Of a DNA stretch of 64,000 nucleotides, positions 34,343 through 45,725 are shown in pieces; positions within the stretch are counted from its first letter, which is position 1; each line of letters opens with the position of its first letter. The DNA lies in the NCBI RefSeq assembly GCF_017306545.1, contig NZ_JAFKID010000009.1, positions 116,991 to 180,990 of the forward strand, in the 5' to 3' direction. The notes under the pieces were generated by a model that saw only the letters and a program-made list of their open reading frames with translations, was not told where the DNA came from and did no database searches. This DNA is from Mesorhizobium sp. (GTDB lineage: Bacteria > Pseudomonadota > Alphaproteobacteria > Rhizobiales > Rhizobiaceae). Position numbers and translations under genes: made by a program.

Positions 34343-34447
34343 CGGTTGCGTCTCAAGGCGACCTTTCAGTCATGGCCGGCAGAGAATCGCCGCCGGCGGG
34401 AGATTGCGCAAGGGGTGCTTCGTTGCGGGAGGAACCATGTGAATGCC

Positions 34448-34541
34448 CCACCCCTAGCCCCTCCCCGACTCTTGCGCCCTTAGGGTGAGGGGAAGCCGCC
34501 GCGCCCCAAGTCCCCCTCTTGCGAGGAGAGGCTAGGGGTGG
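34448..34541. repeat. Intergenic inverted repeat between kdpC and kdpD
   Basis: CCACCCCTAGCC (34,448-34,459) and GGCTAGGGGTGG (34,530-34,541) are perfect 12-base inverted arms around C/G-rich sequence. It lies in the only large gap of the kdp operon (228 bases) and resembles short palindromic elements scattered in rhizobial genomes. It could reduce read-through into kdpDE. Confidence 0.7.
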
Positions 34542-34570
34542 AGGTATCAAGCCAATCCATGAATCCGATC

Positions 34571-35140
34571 TCATTGCGCCTTGGCAGCATCCAGCGCGAG
34601 GTTGAGTTCCAGCACGTTGACCCGCACTTCACCCAGCAGGCCGCCGGCCGGCTGCTCGACATGGGCGGCAACCAACGCTTTCACCACATCCTGCGAAAGC
34701 CCGCGCGCCTCGGCCACGCGCGGCACCTGAAACAGCGCCGCCTCCGGCGAAATGTCCGGATCGAGGCCGCTGCCCGAGGTGGTGACGAGATCGACCGGCA
34801 CCGGCGTTCCGGGGTTCTGTTTCTCCAGCGCCTCGGCATCCGCCTTCACCCTCGCGATCAGTTTGGCGCTGGTCGGCCCGAGGTTGGAGCCACCGGAATT
34901 GGAGGCGTCGTAGCCGCCGCCGGCGGCCGACGGGCGCGGATGGAAATAGCGCTCGCCGGCGAAAGCCTGGCCGATCAGCGCCGAGCCGACGACATGGCCG
35001 TCGCGTTCGATCAGGCTGCCGTTCGCCTGCGACGGGAACACCGCCTGCGCGAGGCCGGTGACGGCCAACGGATAGACGAGGCCGGTCAGCACGGTGAGCG
35101 CGGCGAGCATGAACAGGGCGGGACGAATATGGGCGAACAT
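34571..35140 (-). CDS. kdpC: KdpC, potassium-transporting ATPase subunit C
   Basis: The protein has 189 residues. One N-terminal membrane helix ([20 protein letters not shown]) is followed by a periplasmic domain with [20 protein letters not shown] and [17 protein letters not shown]-like motifs conserved in the family. It stabilises the KdpFABC complex. It lies 11 bases after kdpB. Confidence 0.96.
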   Translation of the reverse strand: MFAHIRPALFMLAALTVLTGLVYPLAVTGLAQAVFPSQANGSLIERDGHVVGSALIGQAFAGERYFHPRPSAAGGGYDASNSGGSNLGPTSAKLIARVKADAEALEKQNPGTPVPVDLVTTSGSGLDPDISPEAALFQVPRVAEARGLSQDVVKALVAAHVEQPAGGLLGEVRVNVLELNLALDAAKAQ

Positions 35141-35151
35141 GACAAACTCCT

Positions 35152-37212
<2,061 letters not shown>

Positions 37213-37222
37213 GATGCGTTCC

Positions 37223-38926
37223 TCAGAAAGTCTGTCCGGCGAGCATGGCGAAGTGCTCGACAATCGGGCCAACGGCGAGTGCGGGGAAATAGGTGAGGCC
37301 GCCGACGATCAGGATCACGCCGACAAGCAGGCCGACGAACAGACCGCCATGCGTGGGCAGCGTGCCCGCCGAGGCCGGCACGGTCTTCTTCGCCGCCAGT
37401 GAGCCGGCAATGGCCAGCACCGGAACGATGACGAGGAAGCGGCCCATCATCATGCCGAGGCCGATGGTGAGATTGTACCAGGGCGTATTGGCCGACAGCC
37501 CGGCAAAGGCGCTGCCGTTGTTGGCGGCGGCGGAGGTGTAGGCGTAGAGGATTTCCGAATAGCCGTGCGGCCCGGCGTTCGCCAACGAGGCAAGCGCGCT
37601 CGGCAGTACGGCCGCCGCGGCGGTGAAGCCGAGGATGGCGAGCGGCAGCGACAGCACGGCAAGCATCGCCATCTTCACCTCCTTCGCCTCGATCTTCTTG
37701 CCGAGATATTCGGGCGTGCGGCCGACCATCAGCCCGGCGATGAAGATCGCCAGGATGACGAACAGCAGCATGCCGTAGAGGCCGGCGCCGACGCCGCCGA
37801 CGATGACTTCGCCGAGTTGCATGTTGACCAGCGGGATCAGGCCGCCGAGCGGGGTAAAGGAGTCCAGCATGGCGTTGACGGCGCCGCAGGAGGCCGCCGT
37901 GGTGATGACGGAAAACAGTGCGGAGGCGGCGATACCGAAGCGCACCTCCTTGCCCTCCATGTTGCCGCCGTCGATACCGAGTGCGGCGAAGGCAGGGTTG
38001 CCGTTGGCTTCCGCCCAGTAGGTGACGGCGACGCCGGCGAGGAACAGCACGCCCATGGCCGCGAAAATCGCCCAGCCCTGGCGCTCGTCGCCGACCATGC
38101 GGCCGAACACATTGGTGAGCGCCGCCCCGATGGCGAAGATCGACACCATCTCGATCAGGTTGGTGAGCGCGGTCGGGTTCTCGAACGGATGCGCCGAATT
38201 GGCGTTGAAGAAGCCGCCGCCGTTGGTGCCGAGCATTTTTATCGCCAGTTGCGAGGCGGTCGGGCCGACGGCGATGGTCTGCTTCGCACCTTCCAGAGTG
38301 GTGGCGTCTATAGAGGCGCCAAGCGTCTGGGTGACGCCCTGGCTGACATAGAACAGCGCGCAGAGGATCGAGAGCGGCAAGAGTACATAGAGCGTCGAGC
38401 GCGTCAGGTCGGCCCAGAAATTGCCGACCGTCTTGGCCGAGGCGCGCGCAAAGCCGCGGATCAGCGCCATGGCGATGGCGATGCCGGTGGCGGCGGAGAC
38501 GAAATTCTGCACCGTCAGCCCGGCCATCTGGACCAGATAGCCCATCGTGCTTTCGCCGCCGTAGCCCTGCCAGTTGGTGTTGGTGACGAAGCTCAGCGCG
38601 GTGTTGAAAGTCGAATCCGGCGACACCGCGCCCATCTGCATCGGGTTGAGCGGCAGAAAGCCTTGCAGGCGTTGCAGGCCGAACAGCAGCACGAAGCCGG
38701 CGGCATTGAAGGAAAGCATCGCCAGCAGATAGGTCAGCCAGTGCTGCTCCTGCCGCTCGTCGATGCCGGCGCCTGCATAGAGCAGGCGCTCGATCGGTCC
38801 CAGGACGGGTGACAGGACAGTGCGCTCGCCCGCCATGACCCGTGTCATGTACCAGCCGAGGGGTTTTACCAGCGCGATGACGATGGCGCTGAACAACGCG
38901 ATCTGGAGCCAGCCGTTGAGGGTCAT
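37223..38926 (-). CDS. kdpA: KdpA, potassium-binding and translocating subunit
   Basis: The protein has 567 residues with about ten membrane helices. The selectivity-filter segments are recognisable ([39 protein letters not shown]). It forms the K+ channel-like part of the Kdp complex. A rhizobial palindrome separates it from kdpF. Confidence 0.97.
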   Translation of the reverse strand: MTLNGWLQIALFSAIVIALVKPLGWYMTRVMAGERTVLSPVLGPIERLLYAGAGIDERQEQHWLTYLLAMLSFNAAGFVLLFGLQRLQGFLPLNPMQMGAVSPDSTFNTALSFVTNTNWQGYGGESTMGYLVQMAGLTVQNFVSAATGIAIAMALIRGFARASAKTVGNFWADLTRSTLYVLLPLSILCALFYVSQGVTQTLGASIDATTLEGAKQTIAVGPTASQLAIKMLGTNGGGFFNANSAHPFENPTALTNLIEMVSIFAIGAALTNVFGRMVGDERQGWAIFAAMGVLFLAGVAVTYWAEANGNPAFAALGIDGGNMEGKEVRFGIAASALFSVITTAASCGAVNAMLDSFTPLGGLIPLVNMQLGEVIVGGVGAGLYGMLLFVILAIFIAGLMVGRTPEYLGKKIEAKEVKMAMLAVLSLPLAILGFTAAAAVLPSALASLANAGPHGYSEILYAYTSAAANNGSAFAGLSANTPWYNLTIGLGMMMGRFLVIVPVLAIAGSLAAKKTVPASAGTLPTHGGLFVGLLVGVILIVGGLTYFPALAVGPIVEHFAMLAGQTF

Positions 38927-38943
38927 GGGTTATCTCTCTTTTC

Positions 38944-38988
38944 GCATGTCTTTGTCCCGAAACCGGCCTCCACTTTCGGGAGACATGC
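38944..38988. repeat. Rhizobial intergenic palindrome between kdpF and kdpA
   Basis: GCATGTC...CCCGAAA and CTTTCGGGAGACATGC form a stem of two blocks around a C/G-rich loop. The form is familiar from rhizobial genomes. It ends exactly before the kdpF stop region and would sit in the kdp mRNA. Confidence 0.7.
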
Positions 38989-39078
38989 TCAGAACCTTTC
39001 CGGGCGCAGCAGCGCGTAGACGAGGTAGACGAGGATGAGCGCAGCGGCGAAGCCACCCAGCGTGTAGTCGAGGATCAT
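38989..39078 (-). CDS. kdpF: KdpF, small stabilising subunit
   Basis: The protein has 29 residues: MILDYTLGGFAAALILVYLV followed by YALLRPERF. The single hydrophobic helix and the ALLRPERF end match KdpF. The ribosome site is GAGGAGG. It stabilises the KdpABC complex in the membrane. It lies 62 bases before kdpA. Confidence 0.9.
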   Translation of the reverse strand: MILDYTLGGFAAALILVYLVYALLRPERF

Positions 39079-39088
39079 GACCGCCTCC

Positions 39089-39172
39089 TCAGAGCCGTTC
39101 GCCGGCGATGCCGTAGAGGACCAGCAACGCGAAGGCGACGAGGCCGATCGCCAGCATCAGAATGTCGAACAT
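39089..39172 (-). CDS. 27-aa membrane peptide upstream of kdpF
   Basis: The frame 39,172 to 39,089 encodes MFDILMLAIGLVAFALLVLY followed by GIAGERL, a single hydrophobic helix with a charged end, with GGAG eight bases upstream. It ends 10 bases before kdpF. Peptides of the MFDxxMLxxG...ERL type precede kdpF in other rhizobia. It may be an extra small subunit or regulator of Kdp; this is inference. Confidence 0.68.
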   Translation of the reverse strand: MFDILMLAIGLVAFALLVLYGIAGERL

Positions 39173-39364
39173 TGCGCCGTTCTCCATCGGCCCGGCGCCG
39201 GCCGGATGGCCGGCAGCGCGAACCGTGTTCAGGCGCTTAGATTTCGGCCTGCCGGCATATGTTTTCGAGAGAGGCGGCGGACCCGTCTCATAGTATTTGC
39301 ATAGTGGGATCGGCGGTCGGGAATCCGAGTGGGGCCGGTGGCGCGGTCGCCTTGCGGGCCTTTA

Positions 39365-39799
39365 TCAGGAGCGCTCGATATCGCGCCTGAGCACGATCAG
39401 CGTGGTCAGGTCCTGCACTTCCACCGTGTCCGCGATCGCGTCGCGCAGGCCGTTCAGCCGGTCGATCGAGACCACCTCCACTTCCACCACGAGGTCGAGC
39501 TGGCCGCTGACCGAAGACACGCGGCGCACCTCGGCATGGCCCGCCAGCCTGTCGAGAATGCCCATGGAAGGCGTGCGCGCCAGCGTCACCAGCAGGAAAG
39601 CGCGGATGACGCCGGCCTCCATCTGGCCGATGTCGGCACGATAGCCGCGGATGACGCCGCTGCGCTCCATCTGCGCCACCCGCTCGCTGGCCGCCGAGCG
39701 CGACAGGCCGACCCTGGCGGCCAGCGTCTTCATCGGGACGCGCGCCTCCTTCGACAGAATGGCGAGAATTTCGTGGTCCTTCGCGTCGGGCTGCTTCAT
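39365..39799 (-). CDS. Lrp/AsnC-family transcription regulator
   Basis: The protein has 144 residues from an ATG at 39,799 (GGAGC upstream). The HTH (MKTLAARVGLSRSAASERVA, about residues 23-42) is followed by the RAM ligand-binding domain (VSSVSGQLDLVVEVEVVSID). It is divergent from the kinase-aminotransferase fusion gene. Two identical-arm palindromes lie in the spacer, so it probably senses an amino acid and regulates that gene and itself. Confidence 0.93.
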   Translation of the reverse strand: MKQPDAKDHEILAILSKEARVPMKTLAARVGLSRSAASERVAQMERSGVIRGYRADIGQMEAGVIRAFLLVTLARTPSMGILDRLAGHAEVRRVSSVSGQLDLVVEVEVVSIDRLNGLRDAIADTVEVQDLTTLIVLRRDIERS

Positions 39800-39818
39800 G
39801 GCGGGCTCCTCTGCCCTG

Positions 39819-39833
39819 CCGGCAATATGCCGG
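39819..39833. promoter_or_regulatory. Candidate Lrp operator 1
   Basis: CCGGCA-ATA-TGCCGG, a perfect 6-base-arm palindrome with a 3-base centre, 20 bases before the Lrp-type gene start. Confidence 0.65.
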
Positions 39834-39859
39834 TCTATGTCGTCAGTCTGCCGGCCTCG

Positions 39860-39874
39860 CCGGCACATTGCCGG
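39860..39874. promoter_or_regulatory. Candidate Lrp operator 2
   Basis: CCGGCA-CAT-TGCCGG, the same arms as operator 1, centred 41 bases (about four helical turns) from it in the divergent spacer. Confidence 0.65.
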
Positions 39875-39937
39875 GTGCCTGCTTTGCATGACCGTGCAAA
39901 ACTATCCATCATAAAATCCTGCACTGAAGTTTCATCC

Positions 39938-42900
39938 ATGACCGATCTCGATCACCCGGCTCCCGATTTCTCGCCCGAGCATGCCGCCGGGCTGGCCCGC
40001 GAGCATTTCGGCGTCAGCGGCGAATTCGCCCGCCTCGACAGCGAGCGCGACCAGAATTTCCGCCTCGTCTCCGGTGCGGGGGATTGGACGTTCAAGATCG
40101 TCAACGCCAGCGAGCCGGCGCTGGAGAGCGAGTTCCAGGCAGCGCTCTTCGACCATCTCGGCGCCGTCGCGCCCGAGCTGGCTTTGCCGCGCCTGCGCAA
40201 GACCGTGTCGGGGTCCGCGCTGGCGACCGCCGAGGGTGTTTCCGGCTTGCGTCATGCGCTGCGCATGGTGTCCTGGCTGCCCGGCAAGCCGCTGGCCGAA
40301 AGCGAGCGAACGCCGGACGTGCTGCATTCGCTCGGCCGAATGATGGGGCGCATGGACCGCGCCTTGCAGGGTTTTATCCATCCCGGCGCGCTGCGCGTGC
40401 TGGACTGGGATGTCCGCCGCGCCGGTGAATCCCGCTCGCGCCTGCACCACATCGCCGACGATGCCGACCGGGCGCTGGTCGCGCGCTTCCTCGACCGCTT
40501 CGACGCGCATGTGGCGCCGCGCCTGCCGGCGCTGCGCGCGCAGGTCATCCACAACGACGCCAACGACTGGAACGTGCTGGTCGATCCGGAGCGGCCGGAT
40601 GCGGTGGCCGGCGTCATCGATTTCGGCGACGCGCTGCACACCGTCCTCATCGCCGAGGTCGCGGTGGCCTGTGCCTATTCCATTCTCGACGAAGCCGATC
40701 CCATCGGCGCGGCGGCGAACATCGCGGCCGGCTTCCACGCCGAGTATCCGCTGCGCGAAGAGGAACTCGACCTTTTGTTCGATCTGATCACGGCGCGGCT
40801 GGTCATTTCCGTCACCCTGTCGGCGCAGCGCAAGGAGCGCACCGGCGACAATCCTTACCTGGCGATCAGCGAGGCGCCGGCCTGGCGGTTGCTGCGCCGG
40901 CTTGACGCGATGAAGCCGCGCTTCGCCACCGCCATCCTGCGCCATGCCTGCGGCTTCGACGCCGCGCCCGGAGCGAGCGCGATCTCGGACTGGATCGCGC
41001 GCAATGCGAAAACCTTTGCGCCGATCCTCAAGCCGCATCCGGCGACGCTGACCAAGGCGCTGGTTCCCTATGGCGACGCCGCCAATCCGATGACCGTCGC
41101 TTCCGCCGCTGCCGAACCGCAGAAAGCGTCCGACTGGTGGGATGCCTATGCGGCCGAGCATGGCGTCACGCTCGGCATCGGGCCGTGGGGCGAGGCGCGC
41201 ACCGTCTATTCCGGCGACATGTTCCGCTCGCGCCTCATCGAAGGCGTACGGCGCGACCGCCATCTCGGCCTCGACCTGTTCATGCCCGCCGGCACAAAAC
41301 TCTACACCCCGCTGGCCGCGACGGTGAAAAGCGTCGAGATCGAGGAAGACCCGCTCGGCTATGGTGGCCTTGTCGCGCTGCTGCACGAGCCGGAAGGCTG
41401 CCCGCCCTTCGTCACGCTGTGGGGCCATCTCGCCCATGAGGTCGTCTCGCGGCTGAAGCCCGGCGAGCGGCTGGAAGCCGGCGCGCTGGTCGCCGAGATG
41501 GGCGCGCATAGCGAAAACGGCGGCTGGGCGCCGCATCTGCATTTCCAGATTTCCGTCGATCCGGACATGGCGGCGCGCGATATTCTCGGCGTCGGCGAGG
41601 CGCGCTATCTCGACGTCTGGCAAAGCCTGTTCCCGAACGCCGCGACGCTGGCGAGCATCCCGCCCGAAACTTTCGCACAGACGGGCCGAAGCCGCGCGGA
41701 AATCGTGGCGGAACGCAAGGCCAAGCTGCTGCCCAACCTGTCGATCTCCTATTCCGAGCCGATCAAGTTCGTGCGCGGCGAGGGCGTGTGGCTGATCGAC
41801 GACCACGGCCGCGCCTATCTCGACTGCTTCAACAATGTCTGCCATGTCGGCCACGCGCACCCGCATGTGGTCGAGGCCATCGCCAAACAGGCGGCGATCC
41901 TCAACACCAACACGCGCTATCTGCACGACAACATCGTCGCCTACAGCGAGCGCCTGACGGCGACCCTGCCGCCAGAGTTGTGTGTCGCAGCCTTCGCCTG
42001 TTCCGGCAGCGAGGCCAACAGCCTGATGCTGCGCATGGCGCGCACCCATACCGGGCGCGAAGAAGCCATCGTTCTCGACTGGGCCTATCACGGCACGACG
42101 CAGGAACTGATCGACCTCAGCCCCTACAAATACAAGCGCAAGGGCGGCAAGGGCCGCCAGCCGCATGTCTTCGAGGCCGTCATTCCCGACAGCTATCGCG
42201 CACCCGATGACTGGCCCGTCGAGGAGCATGCCAGGCGCTTCGCCGCGAGCGTCGCCGAGCAGATCGAGGCGATGCGGAAACAGGGCCGCGCGCCTGCCTT
42301 CTTCCTCGCCGAATCCATTCCCAGCGTCGCCGGTCAGGTCTTCCTTCCGGAAGGCTACCTGAAGGAAGTCTACGCCATGGTGCGCGCCGCCGGCGGCATC
42401 TGTGTCGCCGACGAGGTGCAGGTCGGCTTCGGCCGCGTCGGCAGCCACTGGTGGGCCTTCGAGACGCAGGGCGTGGTGCCCGACATCGTCACCATGGGCA
42501 AGCCGATCGGCAACGCGCATCCGATGGCGGCGCTGGTGACGACGCGCGAGGTAGCCACCTCCTTCAACAACGGCATGGAATATTTCAACACCTTCGGTGG
42601 CAACCCGGTGTCCTGCGCCGCCGGCCTTGCCGTGCTCGACGTCATCGAGCAGGGCGACTTGCGCCGCAACGCCTCCGAGATCGGCGCCTATCTGGTCGAG
42701 CGTTTTCGCGCCATGCAGGCGCGCCATGAATCGATCGGCGACGTGCGCGGCATGGGCCTGTTTCTCGGTATCGAGCTGGTCGAGGACCGCCGCACGAAAG
42801 TGCCGGCGACCGCACTGGCGAAGAAGATCTGCGACGGCGTGCGCCGCCGGGGCGCGCTGATGGGCACCGAAGGGCCGCACGACAACGTCTTGAAGATGCG

Positions 42901-42991
42901 CCCGCCGATGATTTTCACGCGCGCCGACGCCGACCTTCTGGTCGCGCTCCTGGAGGAGACGTTCGAGGCGGTGGAGGCCGGCGGGCAGTAA
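39938..42991 (+). CDS. Three-domain fusion: APH-type kinase, M23 metallopeptidase-like, class III PLP enzyme
   Basis: The protein has 1017 residues. Residues 1-350 are an aminoglycoside-phosphotransferase-like kinase (HNDANDWN at 205-212, catalytic Asp207; DFGD at 228-231). Residues 400-560 are an M23/LytM fold with zinc ligands HLGLD (His442, Asp446) and HLH (533-535). Residues 600-1010 are a class III aminotransferase fold with GSEAN (689-693), ADEVQ and PLP-lysine Lys855 (MGKPIG). The kinase plus class III pair parallels hydroxylysine kinase and phosphohydroxylysine phospho-lyase, which are separate proteins in animals. I infer amino-alcohol or hydroxylysine breakdown. No signal peptide is seen, so the M23 part probably acts in the cytoplasm or only as a binding module. 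Confidence 0.9.
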   Translation: MTDLDHPAPDFSPEHAAGLAREHFGVSGEFARLDSERDQNFRLVSGAGDWTFKIVNASEPALESEFQAALFDHLGAVAPELALPRLRKTVSGSALATAEGVSGLRHALRMVSWLPGKPLAESERTPDVLHSLGRMMGRMDRALQGFIHPGALRVLDWDVRRAGESRSRLHHIADDADRALVARFLDRFDAHVAPRLPALRAQVIHNDANDWNVLVDPERPDAVAGVIDFGDALHTVLIAEVAVACAYSILDEADPIGAAANIAAGFHAEYPLREEELDLLFDLITARLVISVTLSAQRKERTGDNPYLAISEAPAWRLLRRLDAMKPRFATAILRHACGFDAAPGASAISDWIARNAKTFAPILKPHPATLTKALVPYGDAANPMTVASAAAEPQKASDWWDAYAAEHGVTLGIGPWGEARTVYSGDMFRSRLIEGVRRDRHLGLDLFMPAGTKLYTPLAATVKSVEIEEDPLGYGGLVALLHEPEGCPPFVTLWGHLAHEVVSRLKPGERLEAGALVAEMGAHSENGGWAPHLHFQISVDPDMAARDILGVGEARYLDVWQSLFPNAATLASIPPETFAQTGRSRAEIVAERKAKLLPNLSISYSEPIKFVRGEGVWLIDDHGRAYLDCFNNVCHVGHAHPHVVEAIAKQAAILNTNTRYLHDNIVAYSERLTATLPPELCVAAFACSGSEANSLMLRMARTHTGREEAIVLDWAYHGTTQELIDLSPYKYKRKGGKGRQPHVFEAVIPDSYRAPDDWPVEEHARRFAASVAEQIEAMRKQGRAPAFFLAESIPSVAGQVFLPEGYLKEVYAMVRAAGGICVADEVQVGFGRVGSHWWAFETQGVVPDIVTMGKPIGNAHPMAALVTTREVATSFNNGMEYFNTFGGNPVSCAAGLAVLDVIEQGDLRRNASEIGAYLVERFRAMQARHESIGDVRGMGLFLGIELVEDRRTKVPATALAKKICDGVRRRGALMGTEGPHDNVLKMRPPMIFTRADADLLVALLEETFEAVEAGGQ

Positions 42992-43116
42992 CAGCTTTCG
43001 CGTCGGCACGGTGCCGCCGCGGCACATCAGAGCGACACGGTTCAAAAAATGCTTCCGGCGCCCGCGCGCCGGTCGTGGGCGGGGTTTTGCTTTTTTCCAA
43101 CCAAGGGAGGACTCTT

Positions 43117-44133
43117 ATGAAACGGGAAATTCTTGCAGCGCTGGTTCTGGCCGGCTCGGCTTTCGTCGCGTCCGCGGCCGCCGCCGACACGCTGGACGAG
43201 GTCAAGGCGCGCGGCTCGGTTCGCTGCGGCGTCAGCGAAGGCGTCGCCGGCTTTTCGGCGCCGGACGCCGCCGGCAAATGGGTCGGCTTCGACGTCGATT
43301 TTTGCCGCGCCGTCTCGGCGGCGGTGTTCGGCGATCCGGAGAAGGTGAGCTACGTGCCGCTCTCCACCAAGGACCGCTTCACCGCCTTGCAGTCGAGCGA
43401 GGTCGATCTCCTGTCGCGCCAGACCACATGGTCGCTGTCGCGCGACGCCGGCATGGGCATCCACTTCGTCGGCACCGCCTACTATGACGGGCAAGGCTTC
43501 ATGATCCCGAAGAAGCTCGGCGTCGACAGCGCGCTGAAGCTTTCCGGCGCCACCGTCTGCACCGAACAGGGCACGACGACCGAGCAGAACCTGACCGACT
43601 ATTTCCGTGCCAACAAGATGGAATACCAGCCGGTGGTGATCGATTCCGCCGACGGCGTCATCAAGGCCTTCGAGACGGGCCGCTGCGACGTCTATTCCAC
43701 CGACGCCTCGGCGCTTTATTCGCAGCGCCTCAAGCTGGCCGACCCGAACGGCTTCATGGTGCTGCCGGAGATCATCTCCAAGGAGCCGCTCGGCCCCGCC
43801 GTGCGCCAGGGCGACGACAAATGGTTCAACGTCGTGCGCTGGACGCTGTTCTCGCTGATCGAGGCCGAGGAGCTCGGCATCACCAAGGAGAACGCCGAGG
43901 CCGGCCTGAAATCGGCCAACCCGGTGGTGACACGTTTCCTCGGCGTCGAGGGCGACAACGGCAAGCAGCTCGGCCTGGACCCGCGCTTTGCCTATGCGAT
44001 CGTCTCCGGCGTCGGCAACTACGCCGAGATTTTCGACCGCAATCTCGGCGCCGGCAGCGAACTGAAGATCGACCGCGGTCTGAACGCGCTGTGGAACAAG
44101 GGCGGCCTGATGTACGCCCCGCCCTCGCGCTGA
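43117..44133 (+). CDS. Amino-acid ABC transporter substrate-binding protein (AapJ/BztA type)
   Basis: The protein has 338 residues with a signal peptide (MKREILAALVLAGSAFVASA, then AAA) and an AAGGGAGGA ribosome site. RGSVRCGVSEGVAGFSAPDA and GKWVGFDVDFCRAVSAAVFG are the diagnostic start of the general L-amino-acid binding group. No permease or ATPase follows, so it must use components coded elsewhere. It lies 125 bases after the fusion gene and may supply its substrate. Confidence 0.88.
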   Translation: MKREILAALVLAGSAFVASAAAADTLDEVKARGSVRCGVSEGVAGFSAPDAAGKWVGFDVDFCRAVSAAVFGDPEKVSYVPLSTKDRFTALQSSEVDLLSRQTTWSLSRDAGMGIHFVGTAYYDGQGFMIPKKLGVDSALKLSGATVCTEQGTTTEQNLTDYFRANKMEYQPVVIDSADGVIKAFETGRCDVYSTDASALYSQRLKLADPNGFMVLPEIISKEPLGPAVRQGDDKWFNVVRWTLFSLIEAEELGITKENAEAGLKSANPVVTRFLGVEGDNGKQLGLDPRFAYAIVSGVGNYAEIFDRNLGAGSELKIDRGLNALWNKGGLMYAPPSR

Positions 44134-44200
44134 GGCTCTTCGGCTTTTTGAATGGCGCGGGCCGTCGGCCTTCCATAAGGCGGCCATCATTTGCGACGTC

Positions 44201-44231
44201 ATACCCCCTCCCCTCGTGGGGAGGGGGGTAT
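44201..44231. terminator. Strong G/C inverted repeat downstream of the AapJ-like gene
   Basis: ATACCCCCTCCCC, loop TCGT and GGGGAGGGGGGTAT pair with one bulged G. It stands 68 bases after the stop. There is no T-run, so it may be a palindromic repeat acting as a terminator rather than a classical one. Confidence 0.5.
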
Positions 44232-44262
44232 GACCAGCCCTGATCCTCGACTCTCAGCGCTA

Positions 44263-44425
44263 CCCCTCATCCGCCTGCCGGCACCTTCTCCCCGTAAACG
44301 GGGAGAAGAAGATTTCGCCGCCGCTTTCGCTAGTGACCAACGTTGACGACCACAACGCCAAAGGTGCGGCAGGCCCGCCTCTCCCCGTTCTGACGGGGAG
44401 AGGATGCCGGCAGGCAGGTGAGGGG
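44263..44425. repeat. Composite palindromic intergenic element
   Basis: Outer imperfect arms (CCCCTCATCCGCCTGCCGGC at 44,263 and GCCGGCAGGCAGGTGAGGGG ending 44,425) enclose two internal perfect hairpins: CTTCTCCCCG-TAAA-CGGGGAGAAG (44,285-44,308) and CCTCTCCCCGT-TCTG-ACGGGGAGAGG (44,378-44,403). It codes for nothing and resembles RIME-like rhizobial elements. The rest of the 487-base gap (44,134-44,620) holds the LacI operators. Confidence 0.75.
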
Positions 44426-44542
44426 CGGCGCCGACGGCCCAAGATTGGGGCCGCTGGAGTTGGAGGTGGGGTCTCAGGCGTCTCGCGTTCCAGCCGACGA
44501 CCAAGTCGGCACGGAAACCGTTCATTCCGCTGCATCGCACAA

Positions 44543-44556
44543 TAAAAACGTTTTTA
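44543..44556. promoter_or_regulatory. LacI-family operator
   Basis: TAAAAACGTTTTTA is a perfect palindrome with the central CG typical of LacI-family sites. A weaker copy (GAAATCGTTTTT at 44,565-44,576) is centred 21 bases further. Both lie just upstream of the LacI-type gene, so autoregulation is likely. Confidence 0.65.
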
Positions 44557-44620
44557 TTTTTCTTGAAATCGTTTTTACCGGTTGCTAGCATTCCAAAAGA
44601 CGGGAGAGCGGGCGGCGAAC

Positions 44621-45709
44621 ATGGCCGAGCACAGGTCCATATCCGGTCGGCCTGCGCCGACGATCAAGACGCTGGCGGCGCATACCGGTTATTCGATTGC
44701 GACGATCTCCAAGGCGCTGCGCGGCTCGCCCGTCGTCACCGAGGCGACGCGCGAGGCTATCCTTACCGCCGCGCGCGAGCTAGGCTACCAGGCCAATGCC
44801 CGAGGCATGGCGCTACGCACCGGCAAGACCTATCAGGCCGCCGTGCTGATGCCGATCACCTCGGCCGCCGGCTACGAGTGGGACGGCGTCGAGTACACGC
44901 AGATCCTCAGCGGCATTTCGCAGGCGCTGGACGGCAGCGACTACCGGCTTTCCGTGCATGGCTACCGCAGCTTCGACGATGCCTGCACCGTTGCCCGCCG
45001 CATCGCCGACCAGCGGCTCGCCGACGGGCTGATCTTCTCCGGCGTGCTGGCCGAGGACCAGCGCATCGCCATGCTGGTCGAGGCCGATTTTCCCTTCGTG
45101 TCGCTCGGCCGCTGCCGCCAGCCGCTCACCTACGCCCATGTCGATGTGGACAACGAATGGGCGTCGCATGCGGCGACTGCGCGGCTGATCGCCGGCGGCC
45201 ATCGCCGCATCGCCCTCGTCAATGCCGAGCCGCGCCTGTCCTACGCGCTGGACAGGATCGACGGCTTTTGCCGCGCCTTTCGCGAGGCCGGGCTGGAACC
45301 GTCGCTGGACCTGGTCGGGGGCGGCGACCTCACCGCGCGTTTCGGCCGCGACAGCACGCTTGCGCTTTTCAAGGGTTCGGCTCCGCCGACGGCCCTCGTC
45401 TGCGTCAACGAGGCGACCACGCTCGGCGTGCTCTCGGCGCTGGAGGCGCTCGACCGCAAGGTCGGCGAAGACGTCGACGTGATCGCCTATGACGACATCA
45501 ATGTCAGCGCCTATTTCAGCCCGCCCGTCACCACTTTCTATCAGCCGATCGAATTGCTCGGCCGGCGGCTCGGCGAGTTCCTTTTGCTGCGCATGGCCGG
45601 CGAGGACCCCGCCGGACTGAGAGAAGTCTTCCGGCCGGACATGATCGGCCGGCAGCCGGACGATCTCGGCGGCCGCCTTGGCCGTCGGGCACCCACACTG
45701 CAATCTTGA
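44621..45709 (+). CDS. LacI-family transcription regulator
   Basis: The protein has 362 residues. The N-terminal HTH is at residues 14-37 (TIKTLAAHTGYSIATISKAL) with the hinge helix YQANARGMALRTG, then a sugar-binding-type core ending DVIAYDDINVSAYFSPPVTT. It heads a co-directional set with a binding protein, permease, GH1 glycosidase and SDR. Its inducer is probably a sugar or glycoside released or imported by them. Confidence 0.93.
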   Translation: MAEHRSISGRPAPTIKTLAAHTGYSIATISKALRGSPVVTEATREAILTAARELGYQANARGMALRTGKTYQAAVLMPITSAAGYEWDGVEYTQILSGISQALDGSDYRLSVHGYRSFDDACTVARRIADQRLADGLIFSGVLAEDQRIAMLVEADFPFVSLGRCRQPLTYAHVDVDNEWASHAATARLIAGGHRRIALVNAEPRLSYALDRIDGFCRAFREAGLEPSLDLVGGGDLTARFGRDSTLALFKGSAPPTALVCVNEATTLGVLSALEALDRKVGEDVDVIAYDDINVSAYFSPPVTTFYQPIELLGRRLGEFLLLRMAGEDPAGLREVFRPDMIGRQPDDLGGRLGRRAPTLQS

Positions 45710-45725
45710 AAACGGAGGAAACAAG

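Noticed and set aside
31679-34483. 934-codon frame antisense to kdpD
   Set aside because: An antisense shadow of a clearly identified sensor kinase with third-position bias on the other strand.
39932-43045. 1037-codon frame antisense to the kinase-aminotransferase fusion
   Set aside because: High GC leaves the antisense frame open; the + strand has full catalytic motifs and the antisense product has none.
44134-44620. A small RNA or protein gene in the gap before the LacI-type gene
   Set aside because: The frames there follow the palindromic repeats; nothing protein-like or with a promoter and terminator pair was seen.
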